Assembly (NCBI GenBank): GCA_018266375.1
Contig: JAFEAO010000002.1
Location: 1-64,000 of the forward strand
Source of the DNA: Bdellovibrionales bacterium
GTDB taxonomy: Bacteria > Bdellovibrionota > UBA1018 > CAIMNF01
Length of the DNA stretch: 64,000 bases
Direction of reading: 5' to 3'
The notes under the pieces were generated by a model. The model saw nothing but the letters and a program-made list of their open reading frames with translations. It was not told the DNA's origin and did no database searches. Positions 38,737-46,112 of the stretch are shown one piece after another. The first letter of the stretch is position 1; each line of letters opens with the position of its first letter. The translations under genes were made by a program, and so were the position numbers.

Positions 38737-39080
38737 TCGCCTGCGACCCGGCATGGTCATTCATGACACGGTCCGGGCAGACGCGATTTTATCGTGACGA
38801 TGTTGCAACTGGTTGATTTTGCATGTGAGGCAAAATGGCACAAGGGTTGCGATATAGGTCCGTAACTGCTCAAGGCAAATGCAGTTGAAAGGACCCGAAG
38901 AAGCCGTATGAAACACGCCACGCAAACCCACCCGCAGAAGGATCTGCGCAGCTAGAACACAAAAAGACAAAGCTCGAGGGGTTCCATACCGCGAGGGCTT
39001 GGTGACCTCAGACACTAAGCTAATATACCCCTCGTGCGAGAGAGCCGGCGCCTGTTTGGAGCCGGCTCTTCTTTATTTTT
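38735..39080 (+). ncRNA. Candidate structured noncoding RNA (~345 nt)
   Basis: This stretch between two minus-strand genes has no convincing reading frame but a chain of well-paired stems. H1: ATCGC/GCGAT (38736-40/38783-87), CTG/CAG, CCCGG/CCGGG (38747-51/38773-77) and GTCAT/ATGAC. H2: GCAAC/GTTGC (38805-09/38846-50) enclosing ATTTTGC/GCAAAAT (38816-22/38830-36). H3: GGTCC/GGACC (38857-61/38891-95) enclosing AACTGC/GCAGTT. H4: CGCAGA-AGGA-TCTGCG (38933-48). H5: CGAGGGGT/ACCCCTCG (38975-82/39027-34) enclosing GCTTGGTG/CACTAAGC. A terminator follows at 39041. Conserved boxes of RNase P RNA, tmRNA and SRP RNA are not visible, and 6S RNA is about half this length. Strand is inferred from the terminator and the candidate promoter. 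Confidence 0.5.
39041..39080. terminator. Intrinsic terminator, probably bidirectional
   Basis: AGAGCCGGC (39041-39049) and GCCGGCTCT (39061-39069) form a perfect 9-bp stem with an 11-base loop, followed by TCTTTATTTTT. It abuts the stop codon of the glutaredoxin gene on the minus strand and ends the structured-RNA region on the plus strand. Confidence 0.85.
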
Positions 39081-39444
39081 ACCGGTTGCCGAATCGTTGC
39101 TCGAGATAGGCGTTGATGTCGCTCGACTCGTACATCCAGGTGATGTTACCGGAAGCATCAACGAGACGCAGGCATGGCACTTGATCTTGTTTACCACCGG
39201 CCATCAACTCCGAGTGCACGTTCGAGTCTTCGATGTTCTTGAGTTCGATTTTGAGCGCAAGACGTTTCATTTGACGGCGCACTTTCACACAAAAGGGGCA
39301 GGCCACCAGCTGATAGACGCTCATCGACTGAGTTTCCTTGTCCACGAGCGCTTGCTTGCCCGAATCGCGAGTCATCGACTTCGGACTGAAAATCGCATCC
39401 AACGTTAAAATGATCTTACCTAAAATGAATCGAATGATTTTCAT
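39079..39444 (-). CDS. Glutaredoxin-like protein with N-terminal extension
   Basis: A 121-residue protein. The glutaredoxin domain spans about residues 40-118, with active site CPFC (LVACPFCVKVRRQMK), the cis-Pro segment VPCLRL and the C-terminal ESSDINAYLEQRF. About 40 residues precede it; they begin with a hydrophobic stretch (FILGKIILTLDAIF) that may anchor the protein in the membrane. The role would be glutathione-linked disulfide reduction. It lies 18 bp downstream of the dienelactone hydrolase gene and is probably cotranscribed with it. Confidence 0.85.
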   Translation of the reverse strand: MKIIRFILGKIILTLDAIFSPKSMTRDSGKQALVDKETQSMSVYQLVACPFCVKVRRQMKRLALKIELKNIEDSNVHSELMAGGKQDQVPCLRLVDASGNITWMYESSDINAYLEQRFGNR

Positions 39445-39462
39445 CGATAGTTTCCCGCGCGA

Positions 39463-40275
39463 CTAAAAGATCGTCTTAAAAAAGTCTTTCATCATCACCC
39501 AAGAGCGCTCGTCGGCTTTTTCGTTGTAAGCGGCGCCTTTAGAGTTGTCGTTACCCGCGGCTTTTTCGGTGAAGCTGTGAACGGCGTTCCCGAACTTAAC
39601 GAGTTGCCAGTCGATTTTATTCGTACGCATTTCATCTTCGAAGGCGGCGAGGTCTTTGGCTTGCACGAACGGATCGTCGGCGCCGTGGAATGCGATGACT
39701 TTGCCTTTGATGTTTTTGCCAAGCGCCGGCTCGGGACTGTCGAGACCGCCGTGGAAGCTTGCGACGCCTAAGACTTCAGCACCCGAGCGTGCGAGCTCGA
39801 TGACGGCGGTCCCGCCAAAACAATAACCGACGGCGCCCAGTTTCTTCGCGTTCACGCCCGAGGTCTTCGCGAGCTCGTTCAAACCCAGGTTCAAGCGCTT
39901 ACGGAACTCCGTGCGATCGCCTCCGCGATACTGAGTCGCAAGCTTGCCGGCTTCGTCCGCATTCTTTGGACGAACACCTTTGCCGTAAACGTCAACTGCA
40001 AACGCCGCATAACCGAGGCCCGCCAGCGCGCGAGTTTTGCTCTTGGTTTCATCTGTGATTCCCATCCAATTGTGAACGACGAGAATGCCCGGGACCGAGT
40101 GCGTTTTCGACGCGCCACCGGTTGCGGCTTTGGGCATCGCCAAAAACCCCTCGTAGGTATTGTTACCGTCTTTATATTCGACGATCTTTTCATAGACTCC
40201 AGCGGCCATTGAGGTAGTGTTCATAAAGAAAGATACCATGAGGGTGAGTGCGATCGTTGTAATTTTAGTTTTCAT
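39463..40275 (-). CDS. Exported dienelactone hydrolase family protein
   Basis: A 270-residue alpha/beta hydrolase with a signal peptide (TIALTLMVSFFMNTTSMAA). The triad is Cys in GAVGYCFGGT, Asp in FHGADDPF and His in NAVHSFTEKAAG, as in dienelactone hydrolases. The natural substrate is not evident; most bacterial exported members are uncharacterised. The gene is divergent from the small gene at 40291, with only 15 bp between start codons, so promoters must lie inside the flanking genes or be shared. Confidence 0.87.
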   Translation of the reverse strand: MKTKITTIALTLMVSFFMNTTSMAAGVYEKIVEYKDGNNTYEGFLAMPKAATGGASKTHSVPGILVVHNWMGITDETKSKTRALAGLGYAAFAVDVYGKGVRPKNADEAGKLATQYRGGDRTEFRKRLNLGLNELAKTSGVNAKKLGAVGYCFGGTAVIELARSGAEVLGVASFHGGLDSPEPALGKNIKGKVIAFHGADDPFVQAKDLAAFEDEMRTNKIDWQLVKFGNAVHSFTEKAAGNDNSKGAAYNEKADERSWVMMKDFFKTIF

Positions 40276-40290
40276 CAGTAGAATTTAAAT

Positions 40291-40590
40291 ATGGCAAAAT
40301 TTACTGTTCGTGTCGAGATGTATACGCCGCGTGAGGATGTCTATCAAGAACTTAACCTGAAGATGAAGGAAGGGGAGTTCGACTCCACGATGGGCATTCA
40401 AGAAAAACGTTTCGTTTTGCCCCGTGGTGAGTACTCGTTCGAGTCCGCCGGTGCTGATACAAAAGATGTACTTGAAAAAGCTACTCTGATTGCGCGTACC
40501 GTCGGATTCCATTTCAAACTCCCAGAGCCATCCTTGCTCGTGACCAAAGCCGACGGACCCCGTCGCTGGCACCATTTGGGTGAAGCTTGA
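40291..40590 (+). CDS. Small conserved-looking protein of unknown function
   Basis: A 99-residue soluble protein starting MAKFTVRVEMYTPREDVYQELNLKM. The ferredoxin-like alternation and the opening resemble the DUF2622-type proteins, but this is an impression only. Lys, Arg and Glu are abundant and there is no signal peptide or membrane segment. Its 3' end is followed by 124 bp before the SDR start codon. Confidence 0.5.
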   Translation: MAKFTVRVEMYTPREDVYQELNLKMKEGEFDSTMGIQEKRFVLPRGEYSFESAGADTKDVLEKATLIARTVGFHFKLPEPSLLVTKADGPRRWHHLGEA

Positions 40591-40714
40591 GCGCATCTCG
40601 CGATCTTGCTCTCTTTCGGCGCTTATGGAGCAACTGGGTTATCGGCCGATCGCGTGTCCCGGGGCTACATGGGTTACATTCCGAGTGGCAAGCACTGGTG
40701 GTAGAAAGGTCTTC

Positions 40715-41401
40715 ATGAACATCCTGATTACTGGAACCTCCCGGGGCATCGGCCTCGAATTCGTCCGTCACTACCTAAAAAATCCTGTCGTGAAAAAAAT
40801 CTTCGCGGTGAGCACGAACGCCGATAAGCTCAAGAGCGCGCTCGGAACCTTCGACGCCGAAAGATTGAAGTTGATTTCTCTCAATGTCTCCGATCCCGCT
40901 TCGCGCACAAAGCTCACGGAAGCGCTCGCTGGCACCACGCTTGATCTTTTGATCAACAACGCCGGTGTGTATCCCAAAGAATCGGACGATTTTGAAAAGA
41001 TCACGCCTGAGGATCTGCACCTCGGATTCGACGTTAACGTCTGTTCGACGATTTATACGACGCAAGCGTGCTTGCCGGCACTCGAGCGTTCTAGTCAGCC
41101 AAAAGTGATCTCGATCACGAGCCTCATGGGTTCGATCGCCGACAACACGTCGGGTGGATCCTACAGCTATCGCATGTCAAAGACGGCGATCAACATGTTC
41201 AATAAGTGCTTCTCACGCGATTATCCGAAGGTCACTGCGGTGGTGTTGCACCCGGGTTGGGTCAAAACCGAGATGGGCGGGGCCGACGCTCCGACCACGA
41301 CCGAGCAATCGGTGAGTGGTATGATTTCCGTGATTTCACGCTCGAATTTAAAAGATTCCGGAAAATTCTTCGATTTCGAGGGCGACGAAATTCCTTGGTA
41401 G
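40715..41401 (+). CDS. Short-chain dehydrogenase/reductase (SDR)
   Basis: A 228-residue NAD(P)-dependent oxidoreductase of the classical SDR type. The cofactor motif is TGTSRGIG at residues 6-13, the structural motif NNAG near 83-86, the catalytic Ser in ISITSLMGSI, and the Tyr/Lys pair in YRMSKTA. HPGWVKTEMGG follows, as in C-factor-like SDRs. The substrate is unknown. The start ATG at 40715 gives the normal N-terminus (MNILITGTSRG); the longer open frame upstream is not supported. The gene stands alone. Confidence 0.88.
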   Translation: MNILITGTSRGIGLEFVRHYLKNPVVKKIFAVSTNADKLKSALGTFDAERLKLISLNVSDPASRTKLTEALAGTTLDLLINNAGVYPKESDDFEKITPEDLHLGFDVNVCSTIYTTQACLPALERSSQPKVISITSLMGSIADNTSGGSYSYRMSKTAINMFNKCFSRDYPKVTAVVLHPGWVKTEMGGADAPTTTEQSVSGMISVISRSNLKDSGKFFDFEGDEIPW

Positions 41402-41447
41402 CCTAAAACGTTGACGAACTCGCTTGATGGTCCGTGTTGACTTCCGT

Positions 41448-41882
41448 TCAGTAAAGCGGTTCGGCTGCGGCTTTATTACAGATCAGGACGAAAGTTTCGT
41501 TCCCGAGTCCCGAACCGTTATCGCGATAAGTGTAAAAGCCGAGGCTGTAACTTGGCGATACGCCGATTTCGATCGTTTCCGCGGTATTGGACACGTGCAA
41601 AATGCGGTATCCGTTTTTACCGAAGAAAGAACTGCGGCCTTCAAGGCCGAAGTTATCGAGATCGGTGAGGCTCGAAAAGTAGGAGCCTGACTTTGCTTCA
41701 ACGATTTTGATTTTGTTCCAAAGAACAACCAAGCCCGTGTCGTTGACTTTCAACTTCATGGACTCTTTTTTGCCTTGGATTTTGGTTGAACACTCGACCA
41801 CGCCTGCAGTCGCCCATTGTGCTGATCCCATAAGGGCGGCTGTACTTAAAATGCCGATGCCCAAAATAATGATGTTTTTCAT
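41448..41882 (-). CDS. Exported protein of unknown function
   Basis: A 144-residue protein with a signal peptide (MKNIIILGIGILSTAALMGSAQWATA) and a beta-rich mature part with two cysteines (ECSTKIQGK near the N-terminus, VLICNKAAAEP near the C-terminus) that could form a disulfide. The family is not recognised. The start at 41882 has a GAGAGAGGG site; a perfect TTGACA on the minus strand (41943-41938) may be its -35 box, though the -10 (ATTTAA, 41920-41915) is poor. Confidence 0.6.
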   Translation of the reverse strand: MKNIIILGIGILSTAALMGSAQWATAGVVECSTKIQGKKESMKLKVNDTGLVVLWNKIKIVEAKSGSYFSSLTDLDNFGLEGRSSFFGKNGYRILHVSNTAETIEIGVSPSYSLGFYTYRDNGSGLGNETFVLICNKAAAEPLY

Positions 41883-42006
41883 ATACCCTCTCTCACAAAA
41901 TAAGGACAAAGGGGTTAAATCACATTGTAATGCTTAGTGTCAAATAATTAATGCATCGCACAAAAATTATTGACGGTGGAGCGGAACGAGATTAGAACCG
42001 GGGCTT

Positions 42007-42063
42007 ATGTTGAAGATCATGATGCTCTTATTGGGCGGCGTACTTGCAGCCGTCCTTCATTGA
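42007..42063 (+). CDS. Possible 18-residue hydrophobic peptide
   Basis: ATG at 42007 is preceded by CGGGGC at 4 bases and opens an 18-codon frame for MLKIMMLLLGGVLAAVLH, almost entirely hydrophobic. It could be a tiny membrane peptide or chance. It has no lipobox cysteine. No homologue is claimed. Confidence 0.2.
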   Translation: MLKIMMLLLGGVLAAVLH

Positions 42064-42162
42064 GATTCGCTCCGGTGTAGGAGAGCGCGCTGTTAGCATC
42101 CCGTCAAAACAACAGCGAAATTCTTTATTCTGCAATCATACTGCGGAAGCTTAAAGGAAGCG

Positions 42163-42190
42163 TAAAGTTTCCGACGCTTTTCTCCGATAT
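42163..42190 (+). promoter_or_regulatory. Sigma-28 (FliA/SigD)-like promoter of the motor operon
   Basis: TAAAGTTT (42163-42170) matches the E. coli FliA -35 element fully. TCCGATAT (42183-42190) matches the -10 element (GCCGATAA/GCCGATAT) at six or seven of eight positions. Counted from TAAA the spacer is 16 bases, one more than in E. coli and within the range for SigD. Transcription would start near 42197, directly in front of the GAGGA ribosome site of the lipoprotein gene. Confidence 0.6.
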
Positions 42191-42209
42191 AGCCATTGAG
42201 GATGAATTC

Positions 42210-42812
42210 ATGTTGATCAACGCTCGTCGAAATTTTGCATTGGTGTATTTGGCAGTACCCCTATTTACGCTTTCTTCGTGCGCTACTCAGGAGTTACGGG
42301 TTGAGAGTAACCCGGATGGCGCCGATGTCTCCGTTATTGATGCAAGCAGAGCCCCGAAAAGAATCGGAGTGACTCCGATCGTGCTGACGCAAGCCAACGC
42401 GCCAGGAATTTTCAAATCATCGATGCAAGTCAACGTGACCAAAGAGGGCTACAAAACCCAATCGGTTTTCGTGCCTGAAACGAGCGTAAGTTCAAACGGC
42501 CAGCTCGTGGTGCAACTAAAGCGCGACGATGCGGGGTTCTTGAACGATGCGGCCGAGCAGGTGGCTCAGGTCCAGCGCATGATTTTTAAAAAGAACTACA
42601 ACGAAGCGGAACGATTGCTTCAGGAATCAATTTCAAAGAACCCATCAGTCGCCGTGTTCCACAGCTTGCTTGGCAACGTTTACTACTTGCAGAAAAATAC
42701 TTCGCGCGCGCTGGATTCTTATCAGCGTGCTCAGTCGCTCGAACCGAACAACGTCGACGTCGCGAAGATGATTCAGAAGTTAAAAGGCATTAAGGGAGAG
42801 GAAAACGGATAA
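42210..42812 (+). CDS. PEGA- and TPR-containing lipoprotein, first gene of the motor operon
   Basis: A 200-residue lipoprotein: signal sequence with lipobox LSSC, lipidated Cys at residue 24. Residues ~27-105 form a PEGA-like domain (LRVESNPDGADVSVID, VNVTKEGYKTQ), a beta-module usually placed near the cell envelope. Residues ~120-190 hold TPR helices (NYNEAERLLQESISKNPS, LGNVYYLQKNTSRALDSYQRA). It could be a scaffold between the stator complex and the outer envelope. GAGGA stands 7 bases before the ATG, and the stop overlaps the MotA-like start (TAATG). Confidence 0.8.
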   Translation: MLINARRNFALVYLAVPLFTLSSCATQELRVESNPDGADVSVIDASRAPKRIGVTPIVLTQANAPGIFKSSMQVNVTKEGYKTQSVFVPETSVSSNGQLVVQLKRDDAGFLNDAAEQVAQVQRMIFKKNYNEAERLLQESISKNPSVAVFHSLLGNVYYLQKNTSRALDSYQRAQSLEPNNVDVAKMIQKLKGIKGEENG

Positions 42813-43660
42813 TGTTCTATTTAATCGGTATTTTCGTAACGATGGTTTGCGTTTCCCTCTCGGTGCTCCACCTCAAGCAGGATTTGGGCAGCTACTTCGA
42901 CTTCGTCGGCTTTTTGGTTGTCATCGGGGGCACGATCGCGACGATGATTATGATTTTTCCCTGGCAGCTTAAAACCGAGATTCGCACGGCGATGAAGTGG
43001 TTGTTGAGCGGCAAGAAGATCAATATGGCGGCGTTCAACACCCGCTGCTTCCAGTTTATTCGCCATGCATCCGCGGGCCGGTTCGAAAACAACGTGGCTC
43101 CTCAAATAGGGTTCGCCGATCAGATCCTGAACGACGGCGCCGAGCTCATGCAGCTTGGTTTCGATCGCAATAAGATCGAAAAAATCCTGGACGAACGCAT
43201 TTACCAGTGGTCAGAACGAATGCACAAGGTTTCAAGCGGATTTAAGTCACTCGCGAAGTATCCACCGGCCTTCGGTCTCGTGGGTACGGTCTTAGGTCTG
43301 GTCAGCCTCATGCGTGCGATTTCGGCGGGTGCAAGCTCGACTGAAGCGGGCGTCCGGATGGCGGTCGCGCTGGTCGCGACCCTCTACGGTCTCTTGACCT
43401 CGAACTTGATCGTGAACCCGGCAGGTGAGCGCATTCAAATCAACGCGGCTGAAGAAAAGAAAGCAGCCGACCTGGCCTTGAAAGCCGTGATGCTCTCGAT
43501 CGAGCGCGTGACCATGATCGAAGCGCAAGAAGTCTTGAACTCTTACGTGAAGCAAGCCGACCGCGTGAATGCGATCGGAATGGTCAATACTGCCGAAGAC
43601 GAGGAGCCGGTTGAAGACGTGGCACCGGTCGAAGACGTGGCCGAGGGAGGAAGTGCGTGA
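42812..43660 (+). CDS. MotA/TolQ/ExbB-family stator protein
   Basis: A 282-residue inner-membrane protein with the four-helix MotA layout: two hydrophobic segments in the first 55 residues, a cytoplasmic domain of about 90 residues, then paired helices at about 149-205. The conserved core is FKSLAKYPPAFGLVGTVLGLVSLMRAI and VATLYGLLTSNLIVNPAGERI, as in MotA. Together with the MotB-like partner it would form an ion channel that drives movement or force. The C-terminus is acidic (EDEEPVEDVAPVEDVAEGG). It lacks the long cytoplasmic tail of Zorya ZorA. Translationally coupled on both sides. Confidence 0.9.
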   Translation: MFYLIGIFVTMVCVSLSVLHLKQDLGSYFDFVGFLVVIGGTIATMIMIFPWQLKTEIRTAMKWLLSGKKINMAAFNTRCFQFIRHASAGRFENNVAPQIGFADQILNDGAELMQLGFDRNKIEKILDERIYQWSERMHKVSSGFKSLAKYPPAFGLVGTVLGLVSLMRAISAGASSTEAGVRMAVALVATLYGLLTSNLIVNPAGERIQINAAEEKKAADLALKAVMLSIERVTMIEAQEVLNSYVKQADRVNAIGMVNTAEDEEPVEDVAPVEDVAEGGSA

Positions 43661-44361
43661 GCGATAACCCGCACGGGCAGGTAAACGCCCGCCGCAATCC
43701 GCTTTCCGAAGAAGCCGACAGCGAAGGGAGTTGGGCGATTTCGTATGGCGATATGATCACGCTGCTCCTGACGTTTTTCATTTTGTTTTTTAACGTAAAC
43801 AAGCATGACAACGAACAACGGATGGCGATGCAGGAAACACTGATGGAAAAGTTGAAAGCGGTGTCAAAACCGATCAACGAAAACACGGGTGCGGACCGCA
43901 AGCCTTCCAGCCTCGAACCTCAAGTTGAAGCAGCGTTCGGAACCAAGGCGTATACCGTGGGTGAACGCGTGGTGATCGAGTTCCCGGAGCTGAGCTTTTT
44001 CAACAAAGGCGATACCGAAGTCAGTAAAGAAGGAGTGAAGAAGTTGCGGGAGTTTGTGAAACTCTACGAACCGTTCATGGGCTCAAACATGCTTTCCGTG
44101 CGTGCGTTCACCGATACTCTGAAGGTCATGGGCAACCACCGCTACAAAGACAATTTGGAGCTCTCCGCATTGCGTGCGATCGCGGCGATGCGGGTGATGC
44201 AATACGCGGGTATCCCGATCCATCTGATGAGGATCTCCGGGAACGGCGAGTTTCAGTCGGTAATGACCAAGATTCAAGAAGAGGCGTTTCGCCGTCAGGG
44301 CGACCCTCTGGCTCGTAAAGTGGTGCTGGTGATCGAGCCCAAGACGGAGCAAAAAATCTGA
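43657..44361 (+). CDS. MotB-family stator protein with OmpA-like domain
   Basis: A 234-residue protein with a cytoplasmic N-terminus, one TM helix and a periplasmic OmpA-like domain. The ion-binding Asp is D32 in ISYGDMITLLLTFFILFF, the MotB signature. The periplasmic part keeps NLELSALRAIAAMRVMQYAGIP, but the usual GHTD is AFTD. Peptidoglycan binding is thus plausible but altered. The start is GTG at 43657, within GTGA overlapping the MotA-like stop, with GGGAGG 7 bases upstream. GAGGAA links it to the next gene 11 bp on. Confidence 0.9.
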   Translation: MSDNPHGQVNARRNPLSEEADSEGSWAISYGDMITLLLTFFILFFNVNKHDNEQRMAMQETLMEKLKAVSKPINENTGADRKPSSLEPQVEAAFGTKAYTVGERVVIEFPELSFFNKGDTEVSKEGVKKLREFVKLYEPFMGSNMLSVRAFTDTLKVMGNHRYKDNLELSALRAIAAMRVMQYAGIPIHLMRISGNGEFQSVMTKIQEEAFRRQGDPLARKVVLVIEPKTEQKI

Positions 44362-44372
44362 GGAACGAAAAT

Positions 44373-46112
44373 ATGGGTAACACGACAACAAAAAAGCGGT
44401 TTAAGTTGATGGCGGCGCTCCTGGGAATGAGCGCGGTTCTCGTGGCTTTTGAAGCTAACGCGGATACGATCAGTAAGCATCCTCGGGTTGCCGAGCTCGA
44501 AGATTCGCTTCGTGGGCAAGCGTCCGAGTACCTGCGTTCCCGGTTCCCGGATCAGCCTTTCCTGGTCAGCGTCAGCGTGGATCCGATCCGTCGTCAAACA
44601 GGTAAAAACAACACCGATTCAGACGGCGAGCAGCTTCCGTACTTCGAAGCGGCCGACAACGAAATCACCGACGAGTGGGATGACCCAAACGCAAGTCTGC
44701 ACCAATTGCAGCTCCGTACGACGAAGATCGCAATGGAAATCTCCTTGTCTGAAAACGTGAGCGACGGTGAACGAGCCGAAGTCCGCGATTCACTCTATCA
44801 ATCTTTGCATTTGATTCCAGCCCGTGACGAGATCAAGGTGGAAACCCGTAAGTGGAGCAGCACGAGGAGCTATACTTACTATTTCATCACCGGCGTCGCG
44901 ATCATTCTCTTTTTCTTGATCGGATTTTCGATCGTTCAGCGCTACGGATACAAGCGTATCTCTCAAGCACTCTCCAATATCCAGCTCCATAACAGCGGCA
45001 GCGGGGGAGGCGGCGCGGTCGCGGCTCCGGTTACGGTTCCATCCGCGAATTCAAGCGACGATCGAACGATCTTTGGCGGTAGCGGAATGGAGTTTTCGGA
45101 CCTGGTGAAGGCGCGCGAATTCATGGTCACGCTCGTTTCTCTCTCCGAAAAAACCAGCGTGTTCCCGACTCTCAATACCATGGTGTACTTCGACTCGTTG
45201 GGCAAGCAAAATCCGGCGGCTCTGGGCGCGCTCCTCATGGAATTGCCGGCCAACCTCCAAAAGAAGATTTTTTCTTACGGCGCCGATCAGCATTGGTACG
45301 AATCGATGCTTCAACCGGGACACTTCCGGATGGAGAGCGTGGAATTGTTCCAGATGGCGGTTCGCGAAGCGACCTTCGCTCACGAAGCCCACGTCGAGGA
45401 GATGTTGATCCGGGTGTGGCGCATGCGCGGTGAACTCGATACTTTCTTGCGCGGTCTCGACCGCGAAGTGGCGCTTTCGATCTTGTCGCTCTTCCCTAAA
45501 GACGAAGCGATCAAGTACGCGCGTAAGGCGTTTCCTGGCGGCTGGGCGGATCTCCTTGATCCGGATTATAAAGCGACAAAGTTCACTCCGGCACTCAGCA
45601 AGGAGATTGGAGAGAAGGCCGAGAAAATGCGCCCGCTTCTCGATTTTTCGAAGTTGTCGCACTACCGCCAATTGAGCGAACTCATGAAGTTCCTCCAAAC
45701 GGCATCACCGGACGAAGAAAAAGAGGTTTACTTGATTTCGAAGTCGAACTCGATGTTGCATCAAAGTCGCGCTCCGTTCTATCCGATCTTGGATGCGAGC
45801 GATGACAAATTAGACGGCTTCGTGCAAAGTTTCAATCCGCAGCAGTGGACTCTTGCGCTTTTTAACGTGGATCGAGGCCGCCGTAAGAAGATTCTAGATG
45901 CCATGCAGGAAAAGCAGCGTTTCCTGTTTATCGAGCGGCTAAAGCAGCTCGATCAAAATCATCCTGATCCGGTTCAAGTCGGCCAGATGCGTGAATTGAT
46001 CGCGCAAAAATTCAAGGAGCATTTGTCGAACACGGACAGACTTGATGACGCATTAAAAGCAGTGGCCGAAGGCGCAGGCGGCATCAAGGGCAATGGCGAT
46101 CAAGCGGCATAA
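44373..46112 (+). CDS. Membrane protein joining a FliF-like periplasmic/TM tail to a FliG-like cytoplasmic region
   Basis: A 579-residue protein without close match among textbook flagellar proteins. Residues 1-30 are a signal sequence. The periplasmic part includes TTKIAMEISLSENVSDGE and LHLIPARDEIKVE (117-156), resembling the end of the FliF periplasmic domain just before its second TM helix. One TM helix spans ~168-188. A Gly/Ser linker (~207-228) leads to a region with FliG-like blocks: GKQNPAALGALLMELPANLQ (277-296, cf. EHPQTIALILAHLP), DREVALSILSLFP (363-375), and a FliG-C-like end with LALFNVDRGRRKKILDAM (494-511) and FIERLKQLDQNHPDPVQVG (519-537). Of the torque-helix charges, ER (521-522) stands where E. 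coli has DD. It is inferred to be a fused mini-rotor or adaptor for the adjacent stators. Confidence 0.65.
   Translation: MGNTTTKKRFKLMAALLGMSAVLVAFEANADTISKHPRVAELEDSLRGQASEYLRSRFPDQPFLVSVSVDPIRRQTGKNNTDSDGEQLPYFEAADNEITDEWDDPNASLHQLQLRTTKIAMEISLSENVSDGERAEVRDSLYQSLHLIPARDEIKVETRKWSSTRSYTYYFITGVAIILFFLIGFSIVQRYGYKRISQALSNIQLHNSGSGGGGAVAAPVTVPSANSSDDRTIFGGSGMEFSDLVKAREFMVTLVSLSEKTSVFPTLNTMVYFDSLGKQNPAALGALLMELPANLQKKIFSYGADQHWYESMLQPGHFRMESVELFQMAVREATFAHEAHVEEMLIRVWRMRGELDTFLRGLDREVALSILSLFPKDEAIKYARKAFPGGWADLLDPDYKATKFTPALSKEIGEKAEKMRPLLDFSKLSHYRQLSELMKFLQTASPDEEKEVYLISKSNSMLHQSRAPFYPILDASDDKLDGFVQSFNPQQWTLALFNVDRGRRKKILDAMQEKQRFLFIERLKQLDQNHPDPVQVGQMRELIAQKFKEHLSNTDRLDDALKAVAEGAGGIKGNGDQAA

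Larger units (their letters stand above)
41883..42209. other. Divergent intergenic region before the motor operon
   Basis: This 327-bp gap holds the likely promoter of the minus-strand exported protein, an 18-codon hydrophobic reading frame (42007-42063) and a sigma-28-like promoter (42163-42190). No repeat or RNA gene was seen otherwise. Confidence 0.6.

Noticed and set aside
38761..39015. 84-codon minus-strand frame in the structured RNA region
   Set aside because: No ribosome site, unusual composition, and it would lie across the stems of the RNA.
38735..39080. Assignment of the structured RNA as RNase P RNA, tmRNA, SRP RNA or 6S RNA
   Set aside because: The GAGGAAAGUCC box of RNase P, the tRNA-like ends of tmRNA and the SRP apical loop are absent, and the length does not fit 6S RNA.
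42812..44361. MotA/MotB-like pair as a Zorya phage-defence system
   Set aside because: The MotA-like protein lacks the long ZorA tail, and no ZorC/D/E-type helicase or nuclease genes are next to it.
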